From NCBI RefSeq assembly GCF_029227915.1, contig NC_079885.1, positions 5,272,001 to 5,336,000 of the forward strand: a stretch of 64,000 nucleotides of DNA, written 5' to 3'. This DNA comes from Hydractinia symbiolongicarpus. Lineage: Eukaryota > Cnidaria > Hydrozoa > Anthoathecata > Hydractiniidae. Below are positions 36,171-50,000 of this stretch, piece by piece (the stretch's first letter is position 1; the number at the start of each line of letters is the position of its first letter). Below the pieces are notes generated by a model. The model searched no databases. It saw only the letters and a program-made list of their open reading frames with translations, and was not told the DNA's origin. A program made the position numbers and the translations under genes.

Positions 36171-37076
36171 GACTTCATTTGCCTTCATTTTCCACAGCGT
36201 ATAAAGGCAGATTTGCTTGTCAAAACAAACACGTTGTTATTGTAAAGTGTGTGGCAAAACATGAGAAAGGAATCTTTCCCTGAGCTGATATCTCAAGTCA
36301 TTGCTCTAATTAAAACATGGAGGCATGAAAGAAATGCTGCTTAGCCTATAAAAGGCACTATTCTATCGCCTTGGAAACACTCTTCAAAGAAAAGTAAGCG
36401 AATTTCATTTGTATTCACAATGAATTAAATTAACAATCTTTCATAAGAATAATAATATTATTTGGACCTCTTTTCTTTGCTTTTTTAGGTGCAGCGGATT
36501 TATCAAAAACTCCGGTTCCGGCTCCCACCTCTTCTCCCGCTTCTAAAGTTAAGGAAACTTTCACAATTGATGAGGGAGAGAATTATAGGTTGGCAGAAAA
36601 AACTCCGTCCGAACAAAACAAAAAAAGCTGAACAATCAAATTAACATAGAAAATGAGATGTTGGTTGTATTGTATCAGAAGAGAGAACTCAATCAGTTGA
36701 CCAAAAATGCTTAAAGTGGAACAAAAACACGTAAAGGAAACCTTGACAGCTTGAAGAAGAAGCTGGGAGAACTAAAGTTAAACCGACAACGCCAAAAAAG
36801 TACTAAAATGAACGGAAACGCAAAATTGATGCATTAGATGAAGTAACAAGGACAAAATCACAAGCCGTGTTTGCGGACACTGCCATTTATATTTTAAAAG
36901 TATCAAATCGAAACTATTTATTATACCGCCGAACAAAAGAATCGCGTGCAGTTGCCAAAGCTTTGAAAAGTGCGACCCCAAAGAGTTGCAGCCCGCCGGC
37001 AAAGAGAATTGCTATATGCATTGCGTTTCAGGAGCTTGAAAGAAGTGAGGACTCAACCGAGCGTGACGTCACGTAA
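36171..37076 (+). pseudogene. Decayed intron-containing gene, left-arm copy
   Basis: Exon 1 (about 36262-36394) starts MRKESFPELISQVIALIK; donor AAAA|GTAAGC and acceptor GCTTTTTTAG (ends 36489) join in phase 1 to SAADLSKTPVPAPTSSPASK. Next come a Lys-rich, coiled-coil-like part and a last open part (36867-37076) ending TERDVT. Stops or frameshifts fall near 36332, 36628 (a seven-A run), 36710 and 36810. The right arm carries the mirrored copy at 42498-43400 with the same A-run lesion, so decay came before the arms separated. The protein family is not recognised. Confidence 0.55.
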
Positions 37077-39420
37077 AAGGGGTCTTACATGAAAACGTGA
37101 TGGAGCGTGACAAATAGGGAAGGGTGGTTCTAAAACCACCGTGACTTAATTAAATAGGTAAAAAGTAGTTTATTTATATAGATAGTTTTACTTCATCTTT
37201 GCCTTCCTACTATCAAGTATTCGTAGTTTGTTCTTATAAGCATTAATTTCCGCATGTAGTTTCCGGCAAATCCCCTTTTCAAATGCTATTCTGGATCCCA
37301 GTAAAAATTATTCCCTAAACATTTTATGAGAATATCCCTGTTACACAACAGTCACATTTCATTGTAAAAATATGTTATTCTTCTCAACAGAGTTATGGTA
37401 TAATCTTATTCTTGACACGATTTTAGGTATATGTAGCTATATTTTTATTTTTCTTGCTCATGGTTACATATCTATTTTTATCCTGACAAAGCTGTGATCA
37501 TTTCGATTTGTAAACTCGTCGGTGGGTTTACTTCTAAATTTTCGGTTTGTATTAAGTTGAACAACCTTTTTAAGGTCATTGCTCACAATGACGAACTCAA
37601 ATTTTGAAATTATCATAAAGTTAATTTTTTCATTCCGGTGAATTTTATCCGTGAAAATAAAGTCCCTTAAAAATTGGCCCCGCAAAAACTTACCGTTTAG
37701 ATTTTTGACAATAAAGTACCGCATTTTCTTTACTGATTGTAGCTTCTTTCTAATTAACGGACACTACAAAAGCCGGGCGCTTTTTCACGGATAGACTTGG
37801 TTACGCCAGCGAAACTCCGGTCAACGTCTCAAAGAAAATTTTGTAAAAGAGCACACTATTATCCGTCCATTTCATTCACCAAATGGACTTCTTCAAGTTT
37901 GTTTTTATTTAGCGGACACATTTTTTAAATCTATTTATAATATACCCAACTAATTTTTAATCTATCTAATCAATGGAACTAAAGATGAAATTTCAATTCA
38001 TCTCAACACAAGCATGAAGTTATTTCACAGCTACTATACCAAATACCTTAGTTTGTAGCTTATGTCCCTCATCGTAGCCTACCCTTTTATTCACTTTAAA
38101 ATGAGGTTTGAGGTAGAGTTGGGAACTTAATGATTTAACAAAAAAATGTCCTGAAAATAATATACTTTCTAAAACGGGGATACCTCTAATTAGTGGAACT
38201 TTTGCACCAGTGATCTTTGCTAATCTTAGGGATTACTATGAAGTTTTACAATCTTTTGGCGCTGATTCCACAAGCTTAATTCCGCTGATGGCTTACAAAC
38301 ACAAAGAAAAACATTTTAACATTTCCATTTTATTTTGTAAGAGTGAAATATTTTCCACTAAGAACATTATTACGATAAAGGTTCAACCAAGGGTACCTTA
38401 TCAGGAACAAAAAAGTTGGAAAAACATTAGTCGGCAAAAATAAAAAGTCACTTTTTGCCGACTAAATTTTTTAATTTAGTCAGTTTTTGCCGAGTAAGTT
38501 TTTGAATTTAGTCACTAATAAAGAATAATTGCATATTCCTCTTGTTATTGCTACAATACAAAATAATGAGACATTTGTATTCTATTACTTATACCAGCAA
38601 AATTGAAATTTCTTTTTGCTCCAAAAGTTAAAAAAAGTAACTCCACAAGCAAACACAAAAAAACACGATGTAATTCCTCATGTTTCTGGTATTAATATGC
38701 TTCTTCAGATTACAATTCTTTCTTAGTAACAAAAAATGCCAAAAATGACTTAAAGGTGTTCAAATGTGATTTTATTATGATAATTTGATTCATACTCACA
38801 CGATAAGGCTGAAAGGTCAAGCAGTTAGTTATGTTTGCTCGAGAATTTTGAAAACTCAAAAAAAAATGTATTTTTCTGGATGGATAAGTAAAAGAGCCGG
38901 TGAATTATCATGGAATTCCTTAATATTCATCTTTAAACTGACCCCTTTCCACGCCTCTTTTCATTAGCTACAAGAATAAACTTGCTCTCTAAAGTAAAAC
39001 ACAAACACAATTTTAAAAATAACAAAAATTTCTTACTATAGAAGAATGTTATTATTAGCAAGAAACATCATAAAAGAACATGTTTGGACGAAAATAAATG
39101 TACAAAAACGTATCAAACTTGAATTACGCATATATGTTATAAGTTCCCTGTGTTTCAATTTAGGGAGCTTTCTACAAAAATAGATGAATTTACAAAAACA
39201 TAAATAAAAAAAAGTTAGTTAATTAATTAATTAATTAAATAGTAACCTTGCAAGGGTTTTGAAATTTTGACAGTAAAACACCTAAATCTTGTTAAGTTAA
39301 ATGAGGTAGCCGACAAAATGCAAAAAGTGCTGACATGTGCAATAAAAAGCCTGGTTGACATAAAAAGTCTGTTTTTTAAATTTGACACAACTTATGCAAA
39401 ATATATACATTTACTACTAT
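37077..39420. other. Left arm, gene-free inner part
   Basis: Contains the GCGGGGCCAATC / TTTCACGGATAAA repeat-type region (37464-37740), hairpins of TTAGTCGGCAAAAA near 38430-38470, and (TTAA)n near 39215. No supported gene. Confidence 0.4.
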
Positions 39421-40140
<720 letters not shown>

Positions 40141-42497
40141 ATAGTAGTAAATGTATATATTTTGCATAAGTTGTGTCAAATTTAAAAAACAGACTTTTTA
40201 TGTCAACCAGGCTTTTTATTGCACATGTCAGCACTTTTTGCATTTTGTCGACTACCTCATTTAACTTAACAAGATTTAGGTGTTTTACTGTCAAAATTTT
40301 AAAACCGTTGCAAGGTTACTATTTAATTAATTAATTAATTAACTAACTTTTTTTTATTTATGTTTTTGTAAATTCATCTATTTTTTTAGAAAGCTCCCTA
40401 AATTGAAACACAGGGAACTTATAACAAATATGCGTAATTCAAGTTTGATACGTTTTTGTACATTTATTTTAGTCCAAACATGTTCTTTTATGATGTTTCT
40501 TGCTAATAATAACATTCTTCTATAGTAAGAAATTTTTGTTATTTTTAAAATTGTGTTTGTGTTTTACTTTAGAGAGCAAGTTTATTCTTGTAGCTAATGA
40601 AAAGAGGCGTGGAAAGGGGTCAGTTTAAAGATGAATATTAAGGAATTCCATGATAATTCACCGGCTCTTTTACTTATCCATCCAGAAAAATACATTTTTT
40701 TTGAGTTCTCAAAATTCTCGAGCAAACATAACTAACTGCTTGACCTTTCAGCCTTATCGTGTGAATATGAATCAAATTATCATAATAAAATCACATTTGA
40801 ACACCTTTAAGCCATTTTTAGCATTTTTTGTTACTAAGAAAGAATTGTAATCTGAAGAAGCATATTAATACCATTTTAAAAAAATTGAAACATGAGGAAT
40901 TACAGCGTGTTTTTTTGTGTTTGCTTGTGGAGTTACTTTTTTTAACTTTTGGAGCAAAAAGAAATTTCAATTTTGCTGGTATAAGTAATAGAATACAAAT
41001 GTCTCATTATTTTGTATTGTAGCAATAACAAGAGGAATATGCAATTATTCTTTATTAGTGACTAAATTCAAAAACTTACTCGGCAAAAACTGACTAAATT
41101 AAAAAATTTAGTCGGCAAAAAGTGAATTTTTATTTTTGCCGACTAATGTTTTTCCAACTTTTTTGTTCCTGATAAAGTACCCTTGGTTGAACCTTTATCG
41201 TAATAATGTTCTTAGTGGAAAATATTTCACTATTTCAAAATAAAATGGAAATGTTAAAATGTTTTTCTTTGTGTTTGTAAGCCATCAGCCGAATTAAGCT
41301 TGTGGAATCAGCGCCAAAAGATTGTAAAACTTCATAGTAATCCCTAAGATTAGCAAAGATCACTGGTGCAAAAGTTCCACTAATTAGAGGTATCCTCGTT
41401 TTAGAAAGCATATTATTTTCAGGACATTTTTTTGTTAAATCATTAAGTTCCCAACTCTACCTCAAACCTCATTTTAAAGTGAATAAAAGGGTAGGCCACG
41501 ATGAGGGACATAAGCTACAAACTAAGGTATTTGGTATAGTAGCTGTGAAATAACTTCATGCTTGTGTTGAGATGAATTGAAATTTCATCTTTAGTTCCAT
41601 TGATTAGATAGATTAAAAATTAGTTGGGTATATTATAAATAGATTTAAAAAATGTGTCCGCTAAATAAAAACAATCTTGAAGAAGTCCATTTGGTGAATG
41701 AAATGGACGGATAATAGTGTGCTCTTTTACAAAATTTTCTTTGAGACGTTGACCGGAGTTTCGCTGGCGTAACCAAGTCTATCCGTTAAAAAAGCGCCCG
41801 GCTTTTGTAGTGTCCGGTAATTAGAAAGAAGCTACAATCAGTAAAGAAAATGCGGTACTTTATTGTCAAAAATCTAAACGGTAAGTTTTTGCGGGGCCAA
41901 TCTTTAAGGGACTTTATTTTCACGGATAAAATTCACCGGAATGAAAAAATTAACTTTTTGATAATTTCAATATTTGAGTTCGTCATTGTGAGCAATGACC
42001 TTAAAAAGGTTGTTCAACTTAATACAAACCGAAAATTTAGAAGTAAACCCATCGACGAGTTTACAAATCGAAATGATCACAGCTTTGTCAGGATAAAAAT
42101 AGATATGTAACCATGAGCAAGAAAAATAAAAATATAGTTACATATACCTAAAATCGTGTCAAGAATAAGATTATACCATAACTCTGTTGAGAAGAATAAC
42201 ATATTTTTACAATGAAATGTGACTGTTGTGTAACAGGGATATTCTCATAAAATGTTTAGGGAATAATTTTTACTGGGATCCAGAATAGCATTTGAAAAGG
42301 GGATTTGCCGGAAACTACATGCGGAAATTAATGCTTATAAGAACAAACTACGAATACTTGATAGTAGGAAGGCAAAGATGAAGTAAAACTATCTATATAA
42401 ATAAACTACAATTTATCCTTTAAATTAAGTCACGGTGGTTTTAGAACCACCCTTCCCTATTTGTCACGCTCCATCACGTTTTCATGTAAGACCCCTT
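40141..42497. other. Right arm, gene-free inner part
   Basis: Mirror of 37065-39420, with scattered substitutions and small indels. Confidence 0.4.
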
Positions 42498-43400
42498 TTA
42501 CGTGACGTCACGCTCGGTTGAGTCCTCACTTCTTTCAAGCTCCTGAAACGCAATGCATATAGCAATTCTCTTTGCCGGCGGGCTGCAACTCTTTGGGGTC
42601 GCACTTTTCAAAGCTTTGGCAACTGCACGCGATTCTTTTGTTCGGCGGTATAATAAATAGTTTCGATTTGATACTTTTAAAATATAAATGGCAGTGTCCG
42701 CAAACACGGCTTGTGATTTTGTCCTTGTTACTTCATCTAATGCATCAATTTTGCGTTTCCGTTCATTTTAGTACTTTTTTGGCGTTGTCGGTTTAACTTT
42801 AGTTCTCCCAGCTTCTTCTTCAAGCTGTCAAGGTTTCCTTTACGTGTTTTTGTTCCACTTTAAGCATTTTTGGTCAACTGATTGAGTTCTCTCTTCTGAT
42901 ACAATACAACCAACATCTCATTTTCTATGTTAATTTGATTGTTCAGCTTTTTTTGTTTTGTTCGGACGAAGTTTTTTCTGCCAACCTATAACTCTCTCCC
43001 TCATCAATTGTGAAAGTTTCCTTAACTTTAGAAGCGGGAGAAGAGGTGGGAGCCGTAACCGGAGTTTTTGATAAATCCGCTGCACCTAAAAAAGCAAAGA
43101 AAAGAGGTCCAAATAATATTATTATTCTTATGAAAGATTGTTAATTTAATTCATTGTGAATACAAATGAAATTCGCTTACTTTTCTTTGAAGAGTGTTTC
43201 CAAGGCGATAGAATAGTGCCCTTTATAGGCTAAGCAGCATTTCTTTCATGCCTCCATGTTTTAATTAGAGCAATGACTTGAGATATCAGCTCAGGGAACG
43301 ATTCCTTTCTCATGTTTTGCCACACACACTTTACAATAACAACGTGTTTGTTTTGACAAGCAAATCTGCCTTTATACGCTGTGGAAAATGAAGGCAAAAG
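42498..43400 (-). pseudogene. Decayed intron-containing gene, right-arm copy
   Basis: Mirror of the left copy. The last open part (42707-42498) is identical over 69 residues, and the frameshifting seven-A run is shared. Confidence 0.55.
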
Positions 43401-44016
43401 AAGTCGCCATTTTTACTCCCGAATAAACAGTATGTTCAAAGCCAAAACTATACTGAAATGCATGTTTACAAACGTTCGAATTCTAAACTAAAACACTAAT
43501 TATTACTATTCCCTATCGACCCCTTATTTACCGTCACGCTACGTCATGAAAAAACGGGAAGATCTATCTACCCGCTAGCATGAAGTAATTATTAAATGGC
43601 CCAAAACAGTATCTTAATGTCCACGATATTGCAATTTTTCTTAAGTTCGTTTTTCTTTTCCTTTTTGGCGCTTCCATTTCGCAGCTGCACATGATACAAC
43701 AAATAATAAATTTTTTATAAATAGTTGATTTGCGAATTTTACAAGTTTCTCCACATGAGAACCTTGTAAAATTTGTTTGTTTTCCTGTTCATTTGTTTCA
43801 TTTTACGGTTAAAAATAATCTAAGATCAGCTAATTGCACTACTGTAGGCTGTCAAATTCTAACCTCGACCCCAGAGCCTGTTGTCTTCTTTTATATCTGG
43901 AAAGCTAGATAAACCATCCCAATAATAATCTTCAGTGAGAAGTTACGCACGATGATAACGATAATTTTGTAAGCTCAGATTAACCAATAAAACATTACAT
44001 TGTCTTTGTCAGGAAA
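43401..44016. other. Right arm, gene-free
   Basis: Mirror of 35560-36170. Confidence 0.4.
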
Positions 44017-45313
44017 CTTAGACCACGTTTATACGCATACAGGACAAAATCTCTTCCCGGGATGGAACTCGTCCCGGCGTGAAACGAAAAGTGTTTACAC
44101 GTGAGCCTCAACGAGGGATGAAATCAGCATATTTTCATCTCGGGATGAGTAATCACATCCCGGGATGAAACATTAATTTTGCTAATTTTGCGTATGATAA
44201 TTTGAAGTGATATTTTTTAATTTGTGAGTAGAAAGGTCAAACGAGAAACCTAGAACGATGGCGTCTGAGAGAAGTAGTGTAATATTGTTGATCACAAATA
44301 TATCAACAATTTTAACTATAACATCCCTTCTGTTACAGTTACATATAGTATTATTAATACAACTAGCAGAGTAATATAGAAACAATGTAATTCTTCTGAG
44401 GGAAGCTGTTTGGTAGAAACAAAGCATTGACTAGATGTCGACGAGCAAGATTGAGGTTGGTGGCTCGCCTATGGCCGTGTAATCCTCACTATTTTCAATC
44501 GGCAAAGTTTCCTCCACTTCATTTTCCTTTGCGTCGCTATCAATCAGTACACTCTTTATTTTTTTTAACATTTCCTATAAAAAATCAATAATTACCAATT
44601 TAAACAGACACCATCATTTTAGCATACAGCAGGCATAACATTAAAATGGCGTGCATTTTTAAAACACTTTCTCGTACAAACACATGAGAACCATAATTAA
44701 TGCTGGAATAATATTTGAACTCGTATAAATTTAGGATGGAATTTCGTTATTTTATATATAAATTAACGAAGAAAGTTACAACCAACCTCTTCATAATTTT
44801 TTTCAAATGCTTTCTTTACTTCTTTGCGTCGATTGCCACAAAAAGAATGATCGGATTCATTTTATAGTTCTTATATTTAAAATGATGTTCAAAAAGTGTG
44901 AAAAGTGTACATTCAGCATTCTCATCCCGGAATGAAAAGAATTATTGTGTTTACACTTATTTTTTTTCTTAATCTCATCCCGAGACACGATTTTACCCTG
45001 TCTTTAGGATAGGGATGAAATTTAACGTGATGATCTCATCCCGGAATAAAATTTTATTCCGCTTTAAACATGTGAACATTGTGAAAAGAATTATTGTGTT
45101 TTCACTTGTTTTTTTTCTTAATCTCATCCCGAGACACGATTTTACCCTGTCTTTAGGATAGGGATGAAATTTAACGTGATGATCTCATCCCGGGATAAAA
45201 TTTTATTCCGATTTAAACATGTAAACATTGTGAGGACTTTCAGTAGACACAGAGATGAACTCATCCGCGTACGAAACTCATCCTGGGATGAAATTTAACG
45301 TGTGAGCGGCCTC
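44017..45313 (-). mobile_element. DNA-transposon-like element, right-arm copy
   Basis: Flanked by TCAGGAAA (44009-44016, 45314-45321), the complement of the left-arm flank. CATCCCGGGATG palindromes lie at both ends, with the same tandem duplication inside. Confidence 0.5.
44431..44574 (-). CDS. Possible short exon inside the right-arm element
   Basis: After acceptor TTTATAG (ends 44575) the frame reads EMLKKIKSVLIDSDAKENEV and ends PPTSILLVDI and a stop at 44431: 47 residues after the ATG. An upstream open part ending KKAFEKNYEE, with donor GAAGAG|GTTGG at 44787, would join it in frame. The left-arm copy has nine A instead of eight and is frameshifted. It may be a remnant of a transposon protein. 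Confidence 0.3.
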   Translation of the reverse strand, partial: EMLKKIKSVLIDSDAKENEVEETLPIENSEDYTAIGEPPTSILLVDI

Positions 45314-45321
45314 TCAGGAAA

Positions 45322-47030
45322 GTCATAATTGAACACTTAAATGTGATGTAGGTCCAGGGATGAAGCAACATTGCGGCTTAAAGTAGTGATTGCCTTCTCG
45401 TGTCCAGTGCTATTCTTTCAAAGACCACGAGGCCTAGAGGAGAGAATAACGCAAAATAATTGATACGATGACAAGAATTTACGATGATGAGAAACTACAC
45501 GGAATACACACTTTTTTATAAAGACACGAGCCTCAGATGTCAAATTAACCAAAATAAAAAAAGCCTCAATCTTTAAATATTGCTTCTAAAACTGAAACAA
45601 CCCGAGTCTAAATTTTGCCATGAAATGAGGACATTCCAGGATACGAATTCCTTTACAATGATTTTTAAAACGAAATTCCTCTTGAAATGTAATCCAGGAA
45701 TAAGAATATATAGAATTATTGCACAAAAATAGTACTCATTTTGTATCTCTTACGTACCGCGTTGTTGTTATTATTAAACATCTACTTTTCTTTCGCACCT
45801 ATTAGGCATATCTTCCGTCTGCATAGTCGTAACTTGCATTACATTAGCAATTCCGCCATTTTAAAGGCAACGTTTTCAAAAAAGCGTGGACATGTGATGA
45901 GAAAATTTATATTTTAATAAAATGTTTTGACTTCTTTCGGAGATACGAGGTCAAACACAAACTAACACATGATGAATTTATTATTCACACTAGATGGTCC
46001 TCTATACGCTCAGGGGACACATTTGCAGTTGCCTTATTTTGATTTCCATTTCCGCGAAAGTTTCTTACATAACACATTCAATATTCTAATGACTTGAAAT
46101 GCGTGTATTTAATGCAAAAAGGTATTTTATTAATACACAACGTTTGTCTGTTTTCTTTCTTCCAAGTTATGACTGAAAATACCGAACTAGACCAAAATTC
46201 GGACTTACAAAAGAGAAGGTTTTCTCAAAATTGCTGAAATTCGAAAGAAAGTACAAAGGTAAAAAAAATGTTTATCTGTCTGTGACAACCAAAGTGAAAA
46301 TGTTCTTTTTCCTTTGAAGTTTCCAAAAAATACATGTCTCAAATTTTAATTGACAAAGAAAACGTTGCCACGTGAATAACAGTAAGTCAAAGATAAATTT
46401 TAGGACTCCACTAGTTTTCCAGAAAATGTTCACAAATTTGTTTCACTAAACAATGCGCGTTACTTGCAACAACAGCAATCCCCGTCAAGAAGAAGCAAAT
46501 TGGCCGTTACAGGCGAGCAAACCACGAAGCAGACTAGCTCTATTTATAAGGAAAATGCAAATTTAAACTCATTGTAAACTTTTATTTATTCATAAGTAAA
46601 GCTATATAATAATAGTTGCATTCTGTTTGTGTCACATAAAAGGGTCATAAAACAGCAATCTCATGATAGGTGAAAATCTGAGCACAGGCTCAGACCGGCG
46701 CACCCGTGGGTTCTTCCACAGGCTAACGAATAGTTCTATTTATATTAAACATAACCTTCCGATTCAACAGATAATTTTCCAAAGTAAAACTTGGCACTAA
46801 CTGGATAGCTACTTAATCAAATAATTCGAAACTTTGAAGTTGGACGATTAACTCTTTGCTTATTGTAAGTATATTTCATATGCATAGATATGTTACATTG
46901 ATAATGCGTTGCATTAATATTTTAAGTGTCATTGATAATTAAATATAGCTTGGTTTCCAATAAAAGTTATAACTTGTGGTGAACTGCACGCGTTTTCAAT
47001 TTAGTCGTAACAATGACAGTTGTAAGTATT
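45322..47030. other. Right arm: decayed Helitron and gene-free DNA
   Basis: Mirror of 32491-34260; the worn Helitron runs on the plus strand from about 46270 to 46740. Confidence 0.4.
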
Positions 47031-50000
47031 AGATTATACCGCAGCATGCAATTTTTGTCTGATTGTCCACCAAATGCTGCATTTTTTAGCCTATAATATT
47101 TGATATTGTGCAATAAAAGCGCATTATTTCACTTATTGACCACCAAATGCTCAATTTTTGTATATATAGATGTTTTAAATATCAAAAAATCCCGTCAAAA
47201 TACACTATTTCACTTAGTGTCCACCAAATGCTGCATTTTTGTTGATATAAATTTTAAGTTATTAGATAGTACAGCAAAATGTAATTTTCCTCTGATTGTC
47301 TACCAAATGCTCCATTTTTCAGCCTATAGTATTTGATATTGTGCAATAAAAGCGCATTATTTCACTTATTGACCACCAAATGCTCAATTTTTGTATATAT
47401 AGATGTTTTAAATATCAAAAATTCCCGTCAAAATACACTATTTCACTTAGTGTCCACCAAATGCTGCATTTTTGTTTACATAAATTTTGAAGTATTAGAT
47501 TATACCGCAACATGCAATTTTCGTCTGATTATCCACCAAATAATGCATTTTTGTGCCTATAGTTTTCAAAATTGTGTTATAACGCCGCAATTGTCCACCA
47601 AATGCTGCATTTTTGTTCATATTGATTTTAAGTTATTAGATAGTATGGCAAAATGTAATTTTTCTCAGATTGTCTACCAAATGCTTCAATTTTGTGCCTA
47701 TAATTTTTGATTCTGTAACAAAACCACATTTTTTCACTTAGTGTCCACCAAATGCTGCATTTTTGTTTATATAAATTTTGTAGTATTAGCTTATACCGCA
47801 ACATGCAATTTTCATCTGATTATCCACCAAATGCTGCATTTTTGGGCCTTTATTTTTTAAAATTGTGTTATAACGTTGCAATTGTCCACCAAATACTGCA
47901 TTTTTGTTCATAAAAATTTTAAAATATTAGATAGTACCGCAAAGGGTAATTTTCCTCTAATTGCTCCATATTTGAGCCTATCATATTTGATATTGTGCAA
48001 TAAAAGCGCATTATTTCACTTATTGCCCACCAAATGCTCAATTTTTGTATATATAGATGTTTTAAATATCAAAAAATCCCGTCAAAATACACTATTTCAC
48101 TTAGTGTCCACTAAATGCTGCATTTTTGTTCACATAAATTTTGGAGTATTAGATTATACCGCAACATGCAATTTTTGTCTGATTGTCAACCAAATGCTGC
48201 ATTTCTGTGCCTATAATTTTTAAAATTGTCTTATAACGCCACAATCTATTATCCATTGTCCACCAAATGCTGCATTTTTGTTCATATTAATTTTATGTTA
48301 TTAGATAGTGCGGCAAAATGTAGTTTTCCTCAGATTGTCTAACAAATGCTTTAATTTTGTGCCTATAATTTTTGATTCTATGTAATGAAACCACATTTTT
48401 TTCACTTAGTGTCCACCAAATGCTGCATTTTTGTTTATATAAATTTTGAAATGTTAGATTATACCGCAACATGCAACTTTTTTCTGATTGTCCACCAAAT
48501 GCTGCATTTTTATGCCTATAATTTTTAAAATTGTCTTATAACGCCGCAATGTATCATTCATTGTCCACCAAATGCTGCATTTTTGTTGATATAAATTTTA
48601 AGTCATTAAATAGTACGGAAAATGTAATTTTCCTCTGATTGTCTACCAAATGCTCCATTTTTGAGCCTATAATAATTGATATTGTGCAATAAAAGCGCAT
48701 TATTTCACTTATTGACCACCAAATGCTCAATTTTTGTATATATAAATGTTTTAAATATCAAAAAATCCCGTCAAAATACACTATTTCACTTAGTGTCCAC
48801 CAAATGCTGCATTTTGGTTTACATAAATTTTGGAGTATTAGATTATACCGCAACATGCAATTTTTGTCTGATTGTCAACCAAATGCTGCATTTCTGTGCC
48901 TATAATTTTTAAAATTGTCTTATAACGCCACAATCTATTATCCATTGTCCACCAAATGCTGCATTTTTGTTCATATTAATTTTATGTTATTAGATAGTGC
49001 GGCAAAATGTAGTTTTCCTCAGATTGTCTAACAAATGCTTTAATTTTGTGCCTATAATTTTTGATTCTATGTAATGAAACCACATTTTTTTCACTTAGTG
49101 TCCACCAAATGCTGCATTTTTGTTTATATAAATTTTGAAATGTTAGATTATACCGCAACATGCAACTTTTTTCTGATTGTCCACCAAATGCTGCATTTTT
49201 ATGCCTATAATTTTTAAAATTGTCTTATAACGCCGCAATTGTCCACCAAATACTGCATTTTTGTTCATAAAAATTTTAAAATATTAGATAGTACCGCAAA
49301 GGGTAATTTTCCTCTAATTGCTCCATATTTGAGCCTATCATATTTGATATTGTGCAATAAAAGCGCATTATTTCACTTATTGCCCACCAAATGCTCAATT
49401 TTTGTATATATAGATGTTTTAAATATCAAAAAATCCCGTCAAAATACACTATTTCACTTAGTGTCCACTAAATGCTGCATTTTTGTTCACATAAATTTTG
49501 GAGTATTAGATTATACCGCAACATGCAATTTTTGTCTGATTGTCAACCAAATGCTGCATTTCTGTGCCTATAATTTTTAAAATTGTCTTATAACGCCACA
49601 ATCTATTATCCATTGTCCACCAAATGCTGCATTTTTGTTCATATTAATTTTATGTTATTAGATAGTGCGGCAAAATGTAGTTTTCCTCAGATTGTCTAAC
49701 AAATGCTTTAATTTTGTGCCTATAATTTTTGATTCTATGTAATGAAACCACATTTTTTTCACTTAGTGTCCACCAAATGCTGCATTTTTGTTTATATAAA
49801 TTTTGAAATGTTAGATTATACCGCAACATGCAACTTTTTTCTGATTGTCCACCAAATGCTGCATTTTTATGCCTATAATTTTTAAAATTGTCTTATAACG
49901 CCGCAATGTATCATTCATTGTCCACCAAATGCTGCATTTTTGTTGATATAAATTTTAAGTCATTAAATAGTACGGAAAATGTAATTTTCCTCTGATTGTC

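Noticed and set aside
37464-37724. 86-codon frame kept in both arms (MRYFIVKNLNGKFLRGQ)
   Set aside because: The text matches a known style of non-coding dispersed repeat (GGTACTTTATTGTC, TTTCACGGATAAA), and the arms are too similar for conservation to mean much.
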